From Streptomyces diacarni (GTDB taxonomy: Bacteria; Actinomycetota; Actinomycetes; Streptomycetales; Streptomycetaceae), in assembly GCF_003323715.1 (NCBI RefSeq), contig NZ_QOIN01000043.1:124001-188000 (forward strand): a stretch of 64,000 nt of DNA. Direction: 5' to 3'. Positions 1 to 8,332 of the stretch are shown here, in pieces. Each line of letters starts with the position of its first letter. Within the stretch, counting starts at the first letter, position 1. The notes beneath the pieces were generated by a model. That model made no database searches. It had not been told where the DNA came from and saw only the letters and a program-made list of their open reading frames with translations. A program made the position numbers and the translations under genes.

Positions 1-2
1 CG

Positions 3-131
3 GTGGTGGGCCTCTTCCCCCGCCGGTACGAGAGCCGGTCCTGGGACGAGGACGACCCCGACTACGTGCCCGACACGCCACCGGCGTGGGCACGAGTGGT
101 GGACATCGGGTCGGCTCCCCCGGACGCCTGA
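3..131 (+). CDS. C-terminal end of an unidentified protein (cut by window edge)
   Basis: An open frame enters from the left edge and ends at a TGA at 129-131, leaving 42 codons. The visible tail is acidic and rich in Asp, Pro, Arg and Trp. It has no domain I recognise, so no function is offered. It faces the methylisoborneol genes tail to tail across a gap of about 190 bases. Codon third positions are GC-rich in this frame, which favours a real gene end over chance, but 42 codons is weak evidence. Confidence 0.4.
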   Translation: MVGLFPRRYESRSWDEDDPDYVPDTPPAWARVVDIGSAPPDA

Positions 132-319
132 GTGAACGGCGGCCGACCCGCCACGCCACGGCCACACCCGGCCACACGAGCGACCGACGCTGCCAGGAGC
201 CCGCCCCTCGGCGTCCCGGAAGCCCCGGCGTTCCGCGAACGTTCCCCAAATCGCGGACTTCCGGAAGTCCCGGGCCGGTCGGATGGGTGAAGGGCCCGGG
301 ACTTCCGGCCGCCTGCGGA

Positions 320-1204
320 TCAGACGCGGTCGGCGGCGATCAGAAGATACTGGAAGGAACCGTCCTTGTAAGAGTTGATGAACGCCTCCTCGATGCCGGT
401 GACGAGCGAGGACGTGGCCCGCAGCTCCCAGTACGGCAAGGTCGCGGGCGTCAGGTCGATGACGGCCTGCGGCACGAGACGGTTGTCGGCCATGGCACGC
501 AGATACTCGCGGCGGGAATGGATGTTGCACTCGAAATGCGCGTTGATCTGCGAGACCCACTTCGAGGGCTGGCCGTAACGCGGGTTCCAGCAGCCGGTGA
601 TGGTCACATAGCGGCCGCCGACCGCGAGGATGCGGGCGTGCTCGGCGAAGAGGTCGTGCAGGTCGACGTACATGCTCGACTCGTTGTTCCACGAGGCCGC
701 GGCCTGCCCCGTGTCGAAGGGCGTCTCCAGCATGTTGCACACACGGGCGCGCACATGGTCCTCGATGCCGAGTTCACGGGCGCGCTGGTTGGCGAAATCG
801 GCCTGCTTGGCCGACAGCGTGACGCCACGGACCTCACATCCGAAGCGCTGATGGGCCAGGACCATCGAACCGCCCCGGCCGCAGCCGGCGTCCACGAGCA
901 TGTCGTCACGCCCGACGCGGCCGAGGTGGTCCAAGAGGACCTCGGCCTGCGCCGACTCCAGACGGTGGAGTTCGGCGATCAACCGCTTCTCGTACTCGCT
1001 GTCGCCGGCGTCGCCGAGGGCGGCGTGGTCGACGTCGCCGACGCCGTAATGGTGGTGGTAGAGCCCGTCGACCTCGCCGAGGCGCAGGTTCACGGGCCTG
1101 GCCTCCTGGTCCCAGTAACGGGCGATGTCGCCCTGGTAGGGCGACGCCGGGGCGGGCACGAAAGCGCGGGCACCCTGTGCGGTGGTGAGCTCGGTGCTGG
1201 TCAC
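320..1204 (-). CDS. mtf: Geranyl diphosphate 2-C-methyltransferase (2-methylisoborneol biosynthesis)
   Basis: 294 aa. It transfers a methyl group from SAM to C2 of geranyl diphosphate, giving 2-methyl-GPP, the substrate of the cyclase encoded just upstream. The SAM-binding motif VDAGCGRGGSM and the family-specific stretches GLYHHHYGVG, WNNESSMYVDLHDL and GCWNPRYGQPSKWVSQINAH are all present, and the protein closely resembles S. coelicolor SCO7701 as I remember it. I chose the GTG at 1204 because AAGGA lies about 10 bases upstream. The longer open frame to 1288 runs into the cyclase gene. Only 14 bases separate it from the cyclase stop, so the two genes should be co-transcribed. The product is the earthy odorant of streptomycetes. 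Confidence 0.95.
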   Translation of the reverse strand: MTSTELTTAQGARAFVPAPASPYQGDIARYWDQEARPVNLRLGEVDGLYHHHYGVGDVDHAALGDAGDSEYEKRLIAELHRLESAQAEVLLDHLGRVGRDDMLVDAGCGRGGSMVLAHQRFGCEVRGVTLSAKQADFANQRARELGIEDHVRARVCNMLETPFDTGQAAASWNNESSMYVDLHDLFAEHARILAVGGRYVTITGCWNPRYGQPSKWVSQINAHFECNIHSRREYLRAMADNRLVPQAVIDLTPATLPYWELRATSSLVTGIEEAFINSYKDGSFQYLLIAADRV

Positions 1205-1218
1205 AGAAAAATCCGTCC

Positions 1219-2781
1219 TTACCAAAAATCGGGCAGGCTGTACCGGTAGGTGTTGGTCTGGTGCCAGTAGTGGTTGCCGTCCACCCACGCGGCCACGCCC
1301 CGCAGGAAGCGCAGCACGCTCGGGACGGGGCAGGCGGCGGCCAGGGCGGCGGCCTCGGTTTCGAAGGTGTGCATGAGGTCGTTGTGGACCTCGACCGCCT
1401 TCAGGTAGGCGTCCCTTTCGGAGAGGCCCTCACGTTCGGCGATCACGACAGGCAGATTGAGGTGCGTGCCCGGGCTCTTGAGTTCCTTGGTGTACGAGTA
1501 GAGGTCGTTGACGAGAGTGGTGGCATTGCCGGCGAGCGCGATGACCCGCTGCATGGCGGGCCTGGCGTGCAGATCGGCCGGCAACTCGTAGCCGCCGACG
1601 GTGTCGGTGATCGTGGGGCACGGGCGGAAGTTGTTGAACTGGCGCATTGCCAGGTATTCCCACACCTCGGGCATGTGTTCCGTCTGCGCCCACGCGGCCT
1701 CCGCGAGGTACCCCAGGTGCAGACGGGACATGTCGTGCCGGTACCTGTCGGCCTGGGAGTCAGACGCCTTCCGCACGAAGTACTCCATCGCCGAGCGATA
1801 GGCGCGCCGAGGAGCATCCGACTGGAGCGACTCCACCCACGCAGACTCGTACTCCCCCGTCGTGTGCAGCGGGTCGAGAGCCGTGTGCGCGAGCAGGAGA
1901 CGGCTGCCGAGGCCGATGGGCGAGCCGCCGTGGTCCTCGCAGTAGCAGTCGTCGACCGCGTTCTCCGCGACCATCAGCCGCGTGGCGACCATCAGATGTT
2001 CGATGGTGGGAGCGTCCGGATGACAGGCGACCATGTAGCGGCCGACGGAGAAGCCGTCGAACTCCTCCTCCCACTCCGGCGGGTAGGCCTGGACCTCGTC
2101 CACCGCCCACCTCTTGATCCTGCGGCTGACCTCCCCCACCCGCGCCGGGTCGGGCTCGGGCACCGGGTGGTAGTAGAGCCCGGGGATCGGCTCGCCCTGC
2201 GCCGGGGGCTGGGATGTCCCGAACGCTGGGGGCGCCTGGGACGCCTGGGACACTGGGGGCGCCGGGGGCGCCTGGGACACTGGGGGCGCCGGGGGCGCCG
2301 GGGGCGCCGGGGGCGCCGGGGAGACGACGTCACGCCCGCCAGGGCGCAGGCTCGACGTGCCCGGCCCGCTGGGGCCGCACAGGATCCGTTCCAGGACCGA
2401 GCTCGCCTGCCCCGCCTGCGTCGCCGGGGCAGCGTTCTCCTCCGTACACCGGGGGGTCGGTTCACCACCCGTGCCGTCGTCGCACCCGGGCGCGGGCTCG
2501 GACACCGCCTCGGACACCGCTTCCGGAGCGGGCTGGGGCTCGGGCATGTGCGCGGGCGCGGACTCGGCCACGGGTGCGGACTCACGCTCCTCGCGAAGGG
2601 CCTCCCCTGCGGCAGGGGCCTCCCCTACGGCAGGAAAAGGGAAGGGGAACGCAGGGGGGCCTGGCAGAGTGAGCAGAGCGTCTTCCCCGGCTTCGGCCTC
2701 GTCAGCGGAGGCGGCGGCAGGGGCCCGGGCCGCAGCCGCAGGCGTGCTCGACTGCTGAGGGGAAGACCCAGGATCGGGCAT
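1219..2781 (-). CDS. tpc: 2-Methylisoborneol synthase (terpene cyclase)
   Basis: 520 aa. It cyclises 2-methyl-GPP to 2-methylisoborneol. The class I terpene synthase Mg-binding motifs are visible: the Asp-rich motif in DDCYCEDH and the NSE/DTE-type motif in NDLYSYTKE. The catalytic part is the C-terminal ~330 residues. The N-terminal ~190 residues are Ala/Pro/Glu-rich and disordered-looking, and include an APPAPP/VSQ repeat encoded by short tandem DNA repeats. The S. coelicolor homologue is about 440 aa, so this one has an extended head. The start at 2781 has GAAGGAG 8 bases upstream; an in-frame ATG 45 bases further out lacks this. In many streptomycetes a cyclic-nucleotide-binding gene (cnb) precedes this pair. 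None is present here. Confidence 0.95.
   Translation of the reverse strand: MPDPGSSPQQSSTPAAAARAPAAASADEAEAGEDALLTLPGPPAFPFPFPAVGEAPAAGEALREERESAPVAESAPAHMPEPQPAPEAVSEAVSEPAPGCDDGTGGEPTPRCTEENAAPATQAGQASSVLERILCGPSGPGTSSLRPGGRDVVSPAPPAPPAPPAPPVSQAPPAPPVSQASQAPPAFGTSQPPAQGEPIPGLYYHPVPEPDPARVGEVSRRIKRWAVDEVQAYPPEWEEEFDGFSVGRYMVACHPDAPTIEHLMVATRLMVAENAVDDCYCEDHGGSPIGLGSRLLLAHTALDPLHTTGEYESAWVESLQSDAPRRAYRSAMEYFVRKASDSQADRYRHDMSRLHLGYLAEAAWAQTEHMPEVWEYLAMRQFNNFRPCPTITDTVGGYELPADLHARPAMQRVIALAGNATTLVNDLYSYTKELKSPGTHLNLPVVIAEREGLSERDAYLKAVEVHNDLMHTFETEAAALAAACPVPSVLRFLRGVAAWVDGNHYWHQTNTYRYSLPDFW
2244..2321. repeat. GC-rich tandem repeats inside the cyclase gene
   Basis: A 27-base unit is repeated perfectly at 2244-2270 and 2271-2297. 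It is followed by a 9-base unit (CGCCGGGGG) repeated to about 2321. In the protein this gives alternating APP and VSQ blocks in the disordered N-terminal head. Copy number should vary readily by slippage without breaking the frame, since both units are multiples of three. Confidence 0.85.
2598..2633. repeat. 18-bp tandem duplication in the cyclase head
   Basis: Two adjacent 18-base copies, 2598-2615 and 2616-2633, differ at a single base. The unit is in frame and duplicates an Ala-Gly-Glu-Ala segment of the cyclase N-terminal extension. Confidence 0.75.
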
Positions 2782-3111
2782 CCGTAACTCCTTCGCGACG
2801 GTGGTGATCGGCGTACGCGGCGGCAACCGAGCAAGAACGGAAGAGTGGTGAACATCGGGAAATCCGCTCAGCTCCCCGAGAACCAGTTAACGTCCGGCCC
2901 GCCCGGCTCGTCCCACGAGCCCGGTGGAGTTACTCCGATGCAGTGATCTCGCGCCGCGCCGGGTTTATCCAGGCGACGAGCAACACCCGGAGGACGTGCT
3001 CGGCAACGTGTTCGACGGCATGCCATGGTCGAAGGCACGCATGGTCACCCACGCCCGCCCTGCCTCACCCCGATCCCTGCCCCGTGACGCGCCATGGACC
3101 GGACGCGTCCG
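2782..3111. other. Intergenic, promoter region of the methylisoborneol pair
   Basis: 330 bases between the cyclase start and the stop of the endonuclease V-like gene. The cyclase promoter should lie near 2800-2950, on the minus strand. I could not place convincing -35 and -10 boxes, and no cnb gene or remnant of one is visible in any frame. Confidence 0.5.
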
Positions 3112-3588
3112 TCACCCGCCGCGCGTGCGGTCCGATGCCGGCCAGACGTAGGGAAGACCCTCGGGGACATCGGAGAAGTGCGAACCGTAGAAAGCCGGAT
3201 CCTTGGTGACCAGGGCTGACTGGTGGCTGCGGTGGAAGGCGGGATCGCCCAGCCAGTTGGGCAGCTCGTCGGCGGCCGCCAGCTCCGGGTACACACGGGG
3301 CGGGTCAGCGAAGTCCTCGAGCGCCGCGAAGTCCTGCATCATGGTTCCCGCACAGGTGTCCGCCCTGCCGCTGTCGGTCCAGACGTGGCACATCTCAAGG
3401 CCGTACCGGACCAGGGCCTCCTCGTAACCGGCCCACATCCGTACGGCGGGATGGTTCCGCCAGCCGTAGCCCGGCACGGTCAGACCGCGCAGCACCTGGA
3501 GCGTCTCCACCCGCTGCTTGCCCAGCCTGCGCATGTCGAGCACGGCGGCGCTGGCGGCGAACTCCGGATAGGGGAGAAACGTCTGCAT
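3112..3588 (-). CDS. MSMEG_6728-type protein, related to pyrimidine-dimer endonuclease V
   Basis: 158 aa from the ATG at 3588. The opening MQTFLPYPEF, followed by VLDMRRLGKQRVE and later WRNHPAVRMWAGYEEAL, is the signature of the actinobacterial MSMEG_6728 family. This family is grouped with phage T4 endonuclease V-like proteins (Pyr_excise), which cut DNA at pyrimidine dimers. The family link is firm; a repair role is only inferred from it. A longer open frame to 3636 is less likely because family members begin at MQTFLPYP. The ribosome site is weak. Two inverted repeats at 3691-3730 lie 100-140 bases upstream and may be operators. Confidence 0.75.
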   Translation of the reverse strand: MQTFLPYPEFAASAAVLDMRRLGKQRVETLQVLRGLTVPGYGWRNHPAVRMWAGYEEALVRYGLEMCHVWTDSGRADTCAGTMMQDFAALEDFADPPRVYPELAAADELPNWLGDPAFHRSHQSALVTKDPAFYGSHFSDVPEGLPYVWPASDRTRGG

Positions 3589-4083
3589 GCTCGCTGCCGA
3601 GCCCTTCACGCTGAGGGGCGCCCCGTGTCCGCGCACTGGGGGGCCACACCGGAGTCACCGGATCGCCGACGTCCGTGCTCGCCGGCCTCCGATGGAACAA
3701 CCATCAAGGTACTGATCACCGACCAGTACCACCATCACCGACACTTGTCGGGCCAGCGGTCCCGTTCGGCGTCGTGACTCCCTGACTCAGCTGCCGAGCA
3801 GACACCGCACGACGCACGCCATGTGCTGGACGTTACCCACCCCAGAGCCATTCCGTCGGCCCACCCGTGCCCCCACCGGACGTAGCGGGCCCGTCCGCGC
3901 AAACACGCAGCGATGTGAGAGAGCGAAGTTCGGCGCTCATGCTGTCATCGCCTCTGGCCCGAAGCCGGCCAACCTCTCATTTGGTGCGGCAGGACGTTGC
4001 TCCTCCTACCGTGGTGGATCTTTTTCTGCGCTGCGTCTTCGCAGCCAGAAGGCAGCACCTCGGGCCACCCCCTGCTTGCGTGT
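3589..4083. other. Gene-free stretch with paired inverted repeats
   Basis: About 495 bases with no credible gene. The open frames here have no recognisable product and poor start sites. The notable content is the pair of inverted repeats at 3691-3730 upstream of the endonuclease V-like gene. The part near 3930-4050 is less GC-rich than its surroundings. I see no tRNA fold or transposon end. Confidence 0.5.
3691..3730. promoter_or_regulatory. Two adjacent inverted repeats, candidate operator
   Basis: GATGG-AACAA-CCATC (3691-3705) is followed after two bases by GGTACTG-N9-CAGTACC (3708-3730). Both have perfect arms. They sit upstream of the minus-strand gene starting at 3588, where a repressor or activator could act. 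No regulator gene is adjacent, so the binding protein is unknown. Confidence 0.4.
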
Positions 4084-4509
4084 CTAGCCCCCCAGGAAGC
4101 TGAGCCGTACCTTCCGCTCTGGATTGTCCCCGTTCGTATCGACCAAGCAGATCGACTGCCACGTGCCCAGTTCCAGGGAGCCGCCGAGGACGGGGAGGGT
4201 GGCGTGGGGAGGGACGAGGGCGGGGAGGACGTGGTCGCGGCCGTGGCCGGGGCTGCCGTGCCGGTGGCGCCAGCGGTCGTCGGGCGGCAGCAGATCCCGC
4301 AGCGCGGCGAGCAGGTCGTCGTCGCTGCCGGCTCCGGTTTCCAGGATGGCGATGCCCGCGGTGGCGTGCGGGACGAACACGTTGAGCAGACCGTCGCGGC
4401 CACGTGCGGCCTCGGCGAGGAAGGCCTCGCAGTCGCGGGTGAGGTCGTGGACGGTCTCGGACGAGCCGGTGGAGACTCGCAGGACGTGGGTGCGGAGTGC
4501 GTCGGTCAT
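4084..4509 (-). CDS. yjbQ: YjbQ/UPF0047 family protein
   Basis: 141 aa, the usual size for this small single-domain family. The motifs FVPHATAGIAILE and the metal-binding-like DDRWRHRHG...HVLPALVPPHATLPVLGG...LGTWQSICLVD are characteristic. Members form small trimers. They have been annotated as secondary thiamine-phosphate synthase from weak complementation activity, but the physiological role is unsettled. It is divergent from the flavin monooxygenase at 4581, with about 70 bases between the starts. Confidence 0.85.
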   Translation of the reverse strand: MTDALRTHVLRVSTGSSETVHDLTRDCEAFLAEAARGRDGLLNVFVPHATAGIAILETGAGSDDDLLAALRDLLPPDDRWRHRHGSPGHGRDHVLPALVPPHATLPVLGGSLELGTWQSICLVDTNGDNPERKVRLSFLGG

Positions 4510-4580
4510 GCTCCCATTCTGGGGCCGGGTGCTGCCGGGGTCGCGGGAAGGTTCCGGGGCCGTGTGTGGTTGGCGCAGGC

Positions 4581-5690
4581 ATGGAGACTGTGGAGGTCGT
4601 GGTCATCGGTGCCGGGCAGGCGGGCCTGTCCAGCGCCTACCACCTGCGGCGTACGGGTCTTGTGCCCGGTACGGACTTCGTCGTCCTGGATCACTCGCCC
4701 GCGCCCGGCGGTGCGTGGCAGTTCCGGTGGCCGACCCTGACCTACGGCCGGGTCCACGGTATGCACGCGCTGCCCGGCATGGAGCTGACCGGAGCCGATG
4801 CCGGCCGCCCCTCGGCGGAGGTGATCGGCGAATACTTCCGCACGTACGAACACGTCTTCGACCTGCGGGTCCGGCGGCCCGTTGACGTGCGCGAGGTCCG
4901 GGAGGCCGGCCACGGCGATCGTCTCCTGGTGCGAACCTCGGAAGGTGACTGGTCGACACGGACAGTGATCAACGCGACGGGGACGTGGGACCGCCCGTTC
5001 TGGCCGCGCGTACAGGGGCAGGAGCTCTTCCGGGGCCGGCAACTGCACACCGCGCAGTACCCGGGCCCCTCCGCGGACGCCTTCGTGGACAAAGGGGTGG
5101 TGGTCGTCGGTGGCGGCACCTCAGCAGTGCAGCATCTGATGGAGATCGCCGAGGTCGCGCGGGAGACCGTGTGGGTGACGCGGCGGCCGCCGCTCTTCCG
5201 CACGGGCGGGTTCGGGCCGCAGGAGGGCCGTGCGGCCGTGGCGCTGGTGGAGGAACGGGTGCGCCGGGGGCTGCCTCCGCAGAGCGTGGTTTCGGTGACG
5301 GGACTGCCCATGACGGAGGAGCTGCGGCACGCCCGGGAGCGCGGGGTTCTGGAGCGGCGGCCGATGTTCTCCTCGGTGACCGCCGACGGGGTCCAGTGGG
5401 CTGACGGGAGCCGGGCAGCCGCCGACACGATCCTGTGGGCGACGGGGTTCCGCCCCGCCATCGACCATCTGGCACCGCTGCGACTGCGCGAGTCCGGCGG
5501 CGGCATCCGGCTGGACGGCACGCGGGCGGCACGCGACCCGCGCGTCCACCTGGTCGGTTACGGACCGTCGGCCAGCACCATCGGCGCCAACCGTGCGGGG
5601 AGAGCCGCCGTGCGGGACGTACGGGACCTGCTGGCGACGGCTGCCGGTACCTCGGACAGCGACGCGTCGGCGGCTCAGTCGGCCGCCTGA
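4581..5690 (+). CDS. FAD-dependent, NAD(P)-binding monooxygenase (flavin-containing monooxygenase type)
   Basis: 369 aa. An N-terminal FAD Rossmann motif (VIGAGQAGLSSAYHLRR, about residues 8-24) and a second dinucleotide motif (VVVGGGTSAVQHL, near residue 175) identify a two-dinucleotide flavoprotein. The C-terminal ILWATGFRP is the ATG-type motif of this superfamily. Such enzymes hydroxylate or oxidise small nucleophilic or ketone substrates with NADPH and oxygen. The substrate cannot be read from the sequence. The ATG at 4581 places the FAD motif at the expected distance from the N-terminus; an in-frame start 84 bases earlier would overlap the divergent gene. Confidence 0.8.
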   Translation: METVEVVVIGAGQAGLSSAYHLRRTGLVPGTDFVVLDHSPAPGGAWQFRWPTLTYGRVHGMHALPGMELTGADAGRPSAEVIGEYFRTYEHVFDLRVRRPVDVREVREAGHGDRLLVRTSEGDWSTRTVINATGTWDRPFWPRVQGQELFRGRQLHTAQYPGPSADAFVDKGVVVVGGGTSAVQHLMEIAEVARETVWVTRRPPLFRTGGFGPQEGRAAVALVEERVRRGLPPQSVVSVTGLPMTEELRHARERGVLERRPMFSSVTADGVQWADGSRAAADTILWATGFRPAIDHLAPLRLRESGGGIRLDGTRAARDPRVHLVGYGPSASTIGANRAGRAAVRDVRDLLATAAGTSDSDASAAQSAA

Positions 5691-5849
5691 GCTGTCGGCC
5701 CACTGACGCGGACGGTGGTGCTCTGAGGAACTTCTCTGGGTTCCCTCTCGGCTCATGCAGGTGAACGGCCGGGTCATGCGCGCCGTCCGTGGTCCGGATC
5801 TGGTGCGTGGTGGGGTACTGCTGCGACAGTAGGCCCCGACGGTGATCAT

Positions 5850-5872
5850 CCCCGCGGTCTGCTGCCGCGGGG
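5850..5872. terminator. Strong GC hairpin downstream of the monooxygenase
   Basis: CCCCGCGG and CCGCGGGG flank a 7-base loop, a perfect 8-bp stem. It lies about 160 bases past the monooxygenase stop and about 90 before lutA. It has no T-run, which is common for Streptomyces terminators. It could also be a regulatory hairpin in the lut leader. Confidence 0.4.
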
Positions 5873-5896
5873 CGGTATCCAGTGGGTCGCAGGCTC

Positions 5897-5931
5897 GGGT
5901 CGGCACGAAGCCGGTGAGGGTCGGCACGAAG
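5897..5931. promoter_or_regulatory. Direct repeats upstream of lutA, candidate operator
   Basis: GGGTCGGCACGAAG occurs at 5897-5910 and again at 5918-5931, a 21-base spacing or two helical turns. The second copy ends 29 bases before the lutA GTG. Direct repeats on the same helix face suit a dimeric regulator. lut operons elsewhere are controlled by GntR-type LutR/LldR proteins, but no such gene is nearby. Confidence 0.4.
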
Positions 5932-5960
5932 GCTGACAGGTGAGGACGGAAGGAGGCGTC

Positions 5961-6713
5961 GTGCGCGTAGCGCTCTTCGTCACCTGTATCAACGACGCGC
6001 TCTATCCGCGTACGGGGCAGGCCGTGGTGACGCTGCTGGAGCGGCTCGGCGTGGAAGTGGATTTTCCCGACGCGCAGTCGTGCTGTGGGCAGCCGCAGTT
6101 CAACACCGGCTACCGGCACGCGACCGAGCCGTTGGTGGAGCGCTATGCCGACGCCTTCGAGGGGTACGACCACATCGTCGTGCCGTCCGGGTCGTGCGCG
6201 GCGATGGTGCGGGACAACTACCCGCGCATCGGCGCGAAGGCCGCTGCCGAGGGGCGGGGCCGGGTGCTGTCCGCGGCGGCGGAGCGAGTGGTGCCCCGCA
6301 CCTACGAGCTCACGGAGTTTCTGGTCGACGTGCTGGGCGTCACGGACGTGGGGGCGTACTACCCGCACACCGTCACCTATCACCCGACCTGCCACGGGCT
6401 GCGCATGCTCACTCTCGGCGAGCGTCCCAGGCAGCTGCTGGAGCAGGTGGAGGGACTCCAGTTGAGGGAGCTGGAGGGCGCGGAGGAGTGCTGTGGTTTC
6501 GGAGGGACGTTCGCCGTGAAGAACGCGGCCGTCTCCTCCGCGATGGGCGCGGACAAGGCGCGCCACATCGAGGCGAGCGGCGCGGGGTCGGTCTGCGCGG
6601 TGGACAACTCCTGTCTGATGCACATCGGCGGCGTTCTCTCCCGCTCGGGTTCGCAGGTGCGCCCCCTGCACTTGGCGGAGATCCTGGCAAGTACCAGGAA
6701 TGCGCCGCTGTGA
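5961..6713 (+). CDS. lutA: L-lactate oxidation complex subunit LutA
   Basis: 250 aa. LutABC together oxidise L-lactate to pyruvate. LutA carries two cysteine-rich CCG domains, visible as SCCGQPQ (Cys41-Cys42) and, later, CHGL...ECCGFGGTF, which bind Fe-S or heterodisulfide-type centres. I chose the GTG at 5961 because AAGGAGG ends five bases before it. The longer frame's GTG at 5940 lies upstream of that ribosome site. lutB follows after a 56-base gap. Confidence 0.92.
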   Translation: MRVALFVTCINDALYPRTGQAVVTLLERLGVEVDFPDAQSCCGQPQFNTGYRHATEPLVERYADAFEGYDHIVVPSGSCAAMVRDNYPRIGAKAAAEGRGRVLSAAAERVVPRTYELTEFLVDVLGVTDVGAYYPHTVTYHPTCHGLRMLTLGERPRQLLEQVEGLQLRELEGAEECCGFGGTFAVKNAAVSSAMGADKARHIEASGAGSVCAVDNSCLMHIGGVLSRSGSQVRPLHLAEILASTRNAPL

Positions 6714-6769
6714 GGTCTCAGCGGAGGACAGGAAGCCCCCGAGGCGAGCGTGACGAGCAGGGAGGCACG

Positions 6770-8332
6770 GTGAGCGTCACCTATCTGGGCATGCCGCCCT
6801 TCCCGCAGGCGGCACAGGACTCCACCCGGGACACCCGGCTGCGCAGCAACCTGCGGCACGCCACCCACACGATCCGCGACAAGCGGGCGGGCGCGGTGGC
6901 CGAGCTGCCGGACTGGGCGGCGCTTCGCACGGCTGGTGCACAGATCAAGGACCGCACGCTGCGCCATCTGGACACCTATCTGGAGCAGTTGGAGGCCGCC
7001 GTCACCGCGGCCGGCGGCACCGTGCACTGGGCGGTGGACGCGGCGGAGGCGAACGAGATCGTCACCCGGCTCGTACGGGAGACCGGCGAGCGCGAGGTCG
7101 TCAAGGTCAAGTCGATGGCGACCCAGGAGATCGGCCTCAACGAGGCGCTGGAGGACTCCGGGATCGCGGCCTACGAGACCGACCTGGCGGAGCTGATCGT
7201 GCAGCTCGGAGACGACCGGCCCTCGCACATTCTGGTGCCCGCCATCCACCGCAACCGCGGCGAGATCCGCGACATCTTCGCCGAGAAGATGGGCCGGTGG
7301 GGGCGGCCCGCGCCGGACGGGCTCGGCGACAGCCCCGCTCAGTTGGCTGAGGCCGCACGGCTGCACCTGCGGGAGAAGTTCCTGAACGCCAAGGTGGGCA
7401 TCTCCGGAGCGAACTTCATGGTCGCGGAGAGCGGGACGCTCGTCGTCGTCGAGTCCGAGGGCAACGGCCGGATGTGTCTGACTCTTCCCGAGACGCTGAT
7501 CTCGGTGGTCGGCATCGAGAAGGTCGTCCCCACGTGGCAGGACCTGGAGGTCTTCCTCCAACTGCTGCCGCGTTCCTCGACGGCCGAGCGGATGAACCCC
7601 TACACCTCGACCTGGGCGGGCAGCACCGAGAGCGACGGCCCCCGTGGTTTCCATCTCGTGCTGCTGGACAACGGCCGTACGGACACACTGGCCGACCAGG
7701 TGGGCCGGCAGACGCTGCGGTGCATCCGCTGCTCGGCGTGTCTCAACGTCTGTCCCGTCTACGAACGTGCGGGCGGGCACGCCTACGGATCGCCCTACCC
7801 GGGGCCCATCGGCGCGATCCTCACCCCGCAGCTCGACAGTGTGGAGACGGGCCTGGACGCCTCTTTGCCCTACGCCTCGTCGCTCTGCGGTGCCTGCTAT
7901 GAGGTCTGCCCTGTGGCCATCGACATCCCCGAGGTGCTGGTGCACCTGAGGGAGCGTGTCGTGCAGGGCGGGACTGTCACGGTCCGCGGGCAGCGTACGA
8001 CTGTGCGGCCTGCCAAGGGGCACGCGGCCGAACGAGCCGCCATGCGGGCGGCCTCCTGGACCTTCGATCACCCGCGCGCCCTGCGCGCAGGGGAGCGCCT
8101 TGCCGTGCGGGCCCGCCGGCTGGTGCCGAACAGGCTGCCGAGACCGGGCAGCGCCTGGACGGACACCAGGGACACGCCTCGGGTGCCGCCCGAGTCCTTC
8201 CGCGACTGGTGGCGCCGCACGCGCACACCCGCGGAGGCCACGGAGGCCGCAGGGAAGGGCGGAGAGGGAAAGGTCCGCCAGGAGAGGGCCGGAAGCGCCC
8301 GGAGGGAAGGACCGACAGGAGGGGTCCGATGA
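6770..8332 (+). CDS. lutB: L-lactate oxidation iron-sulfur protein LutB
   Basis: 520 aa. The N-terminal half is the LutB/LutC (DUF162) fold. Two [4Fe-4S] ferredoxin motifs follow: CIRCSACLNVCPVY near residue 318 and CGACYEVCPVAI near residue 373. They carry electrons from lactate towards the quinone pool. A basic, Arg-rich C-terminal tail of about 110 residues follows. The GTG start at 6770 has GGGAGG just upstream, and the reading frame before it belongs to shadow translation of lutA. The stop overlaps the lutC start as ATGA, typical of coupled translation. Confidence 0.92.
   Translation: MSVTYLGMPPFPQAAQDSTRDTRLRSNLRHATHTIRDKRAGAVAELPDWAALRTAGAQIKDRTLRHLDTYLEQLEAAVTAAGGTVHWAVDAAEANEIVTRLVRETGEREVVKVKSMATQEIGLNEALEDSGIAAYETDLAELIVQLGDDRPSHILVPAIHRNRGEIRDIFAEKMGRWGRPAPDGLGDSPAQLAEAARLHLREKFLNAKVGISGANFMVAESGTLVVVESEGNGRMCLTLPETLISVVGIEKVVPTWQDLEVFLQLLPRSSTAERMNPYTSTWAGSTESDGPRGFHLVLLDNGRTDTLADQVGRQTLRCIRCSACLNVCPVYERAGGHAYGSPYPGPIGAILTPQLDSVETGLDASLPYASSLCGACYEVCPVAIDIPEVLVHLRERVVQGGTVTVRGQRTTVRPAKGHAAERAAMRAASWTFDHPRALRAGERLAVRARRLVPNRLPRPGSAWTDTRDTPRVPPESFRDWWRRTRTPAEATEAAGKGGEGKVRQERAGSARREGPTGGVR

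Noticed and set aside
86-1249. A 387-codon plus-strand open frame over the methyltransferase
   Set aside because: The minus strand encodes an unmistakable GPP methyltransferase. The plus frame is an antisense shadow.
2244-2321. CRISPR-like or recombination repeat array
   Set aside because: The units are contiguous, without spacers, and multiples of three inside an open frame. They are coding microsatellites.
3821-4087. Two small plus-strand frames and a possible tRNA near 3940-4040
   Set aside because: No ribosome site or similarity, and no cloverleaf could be folded by eye.
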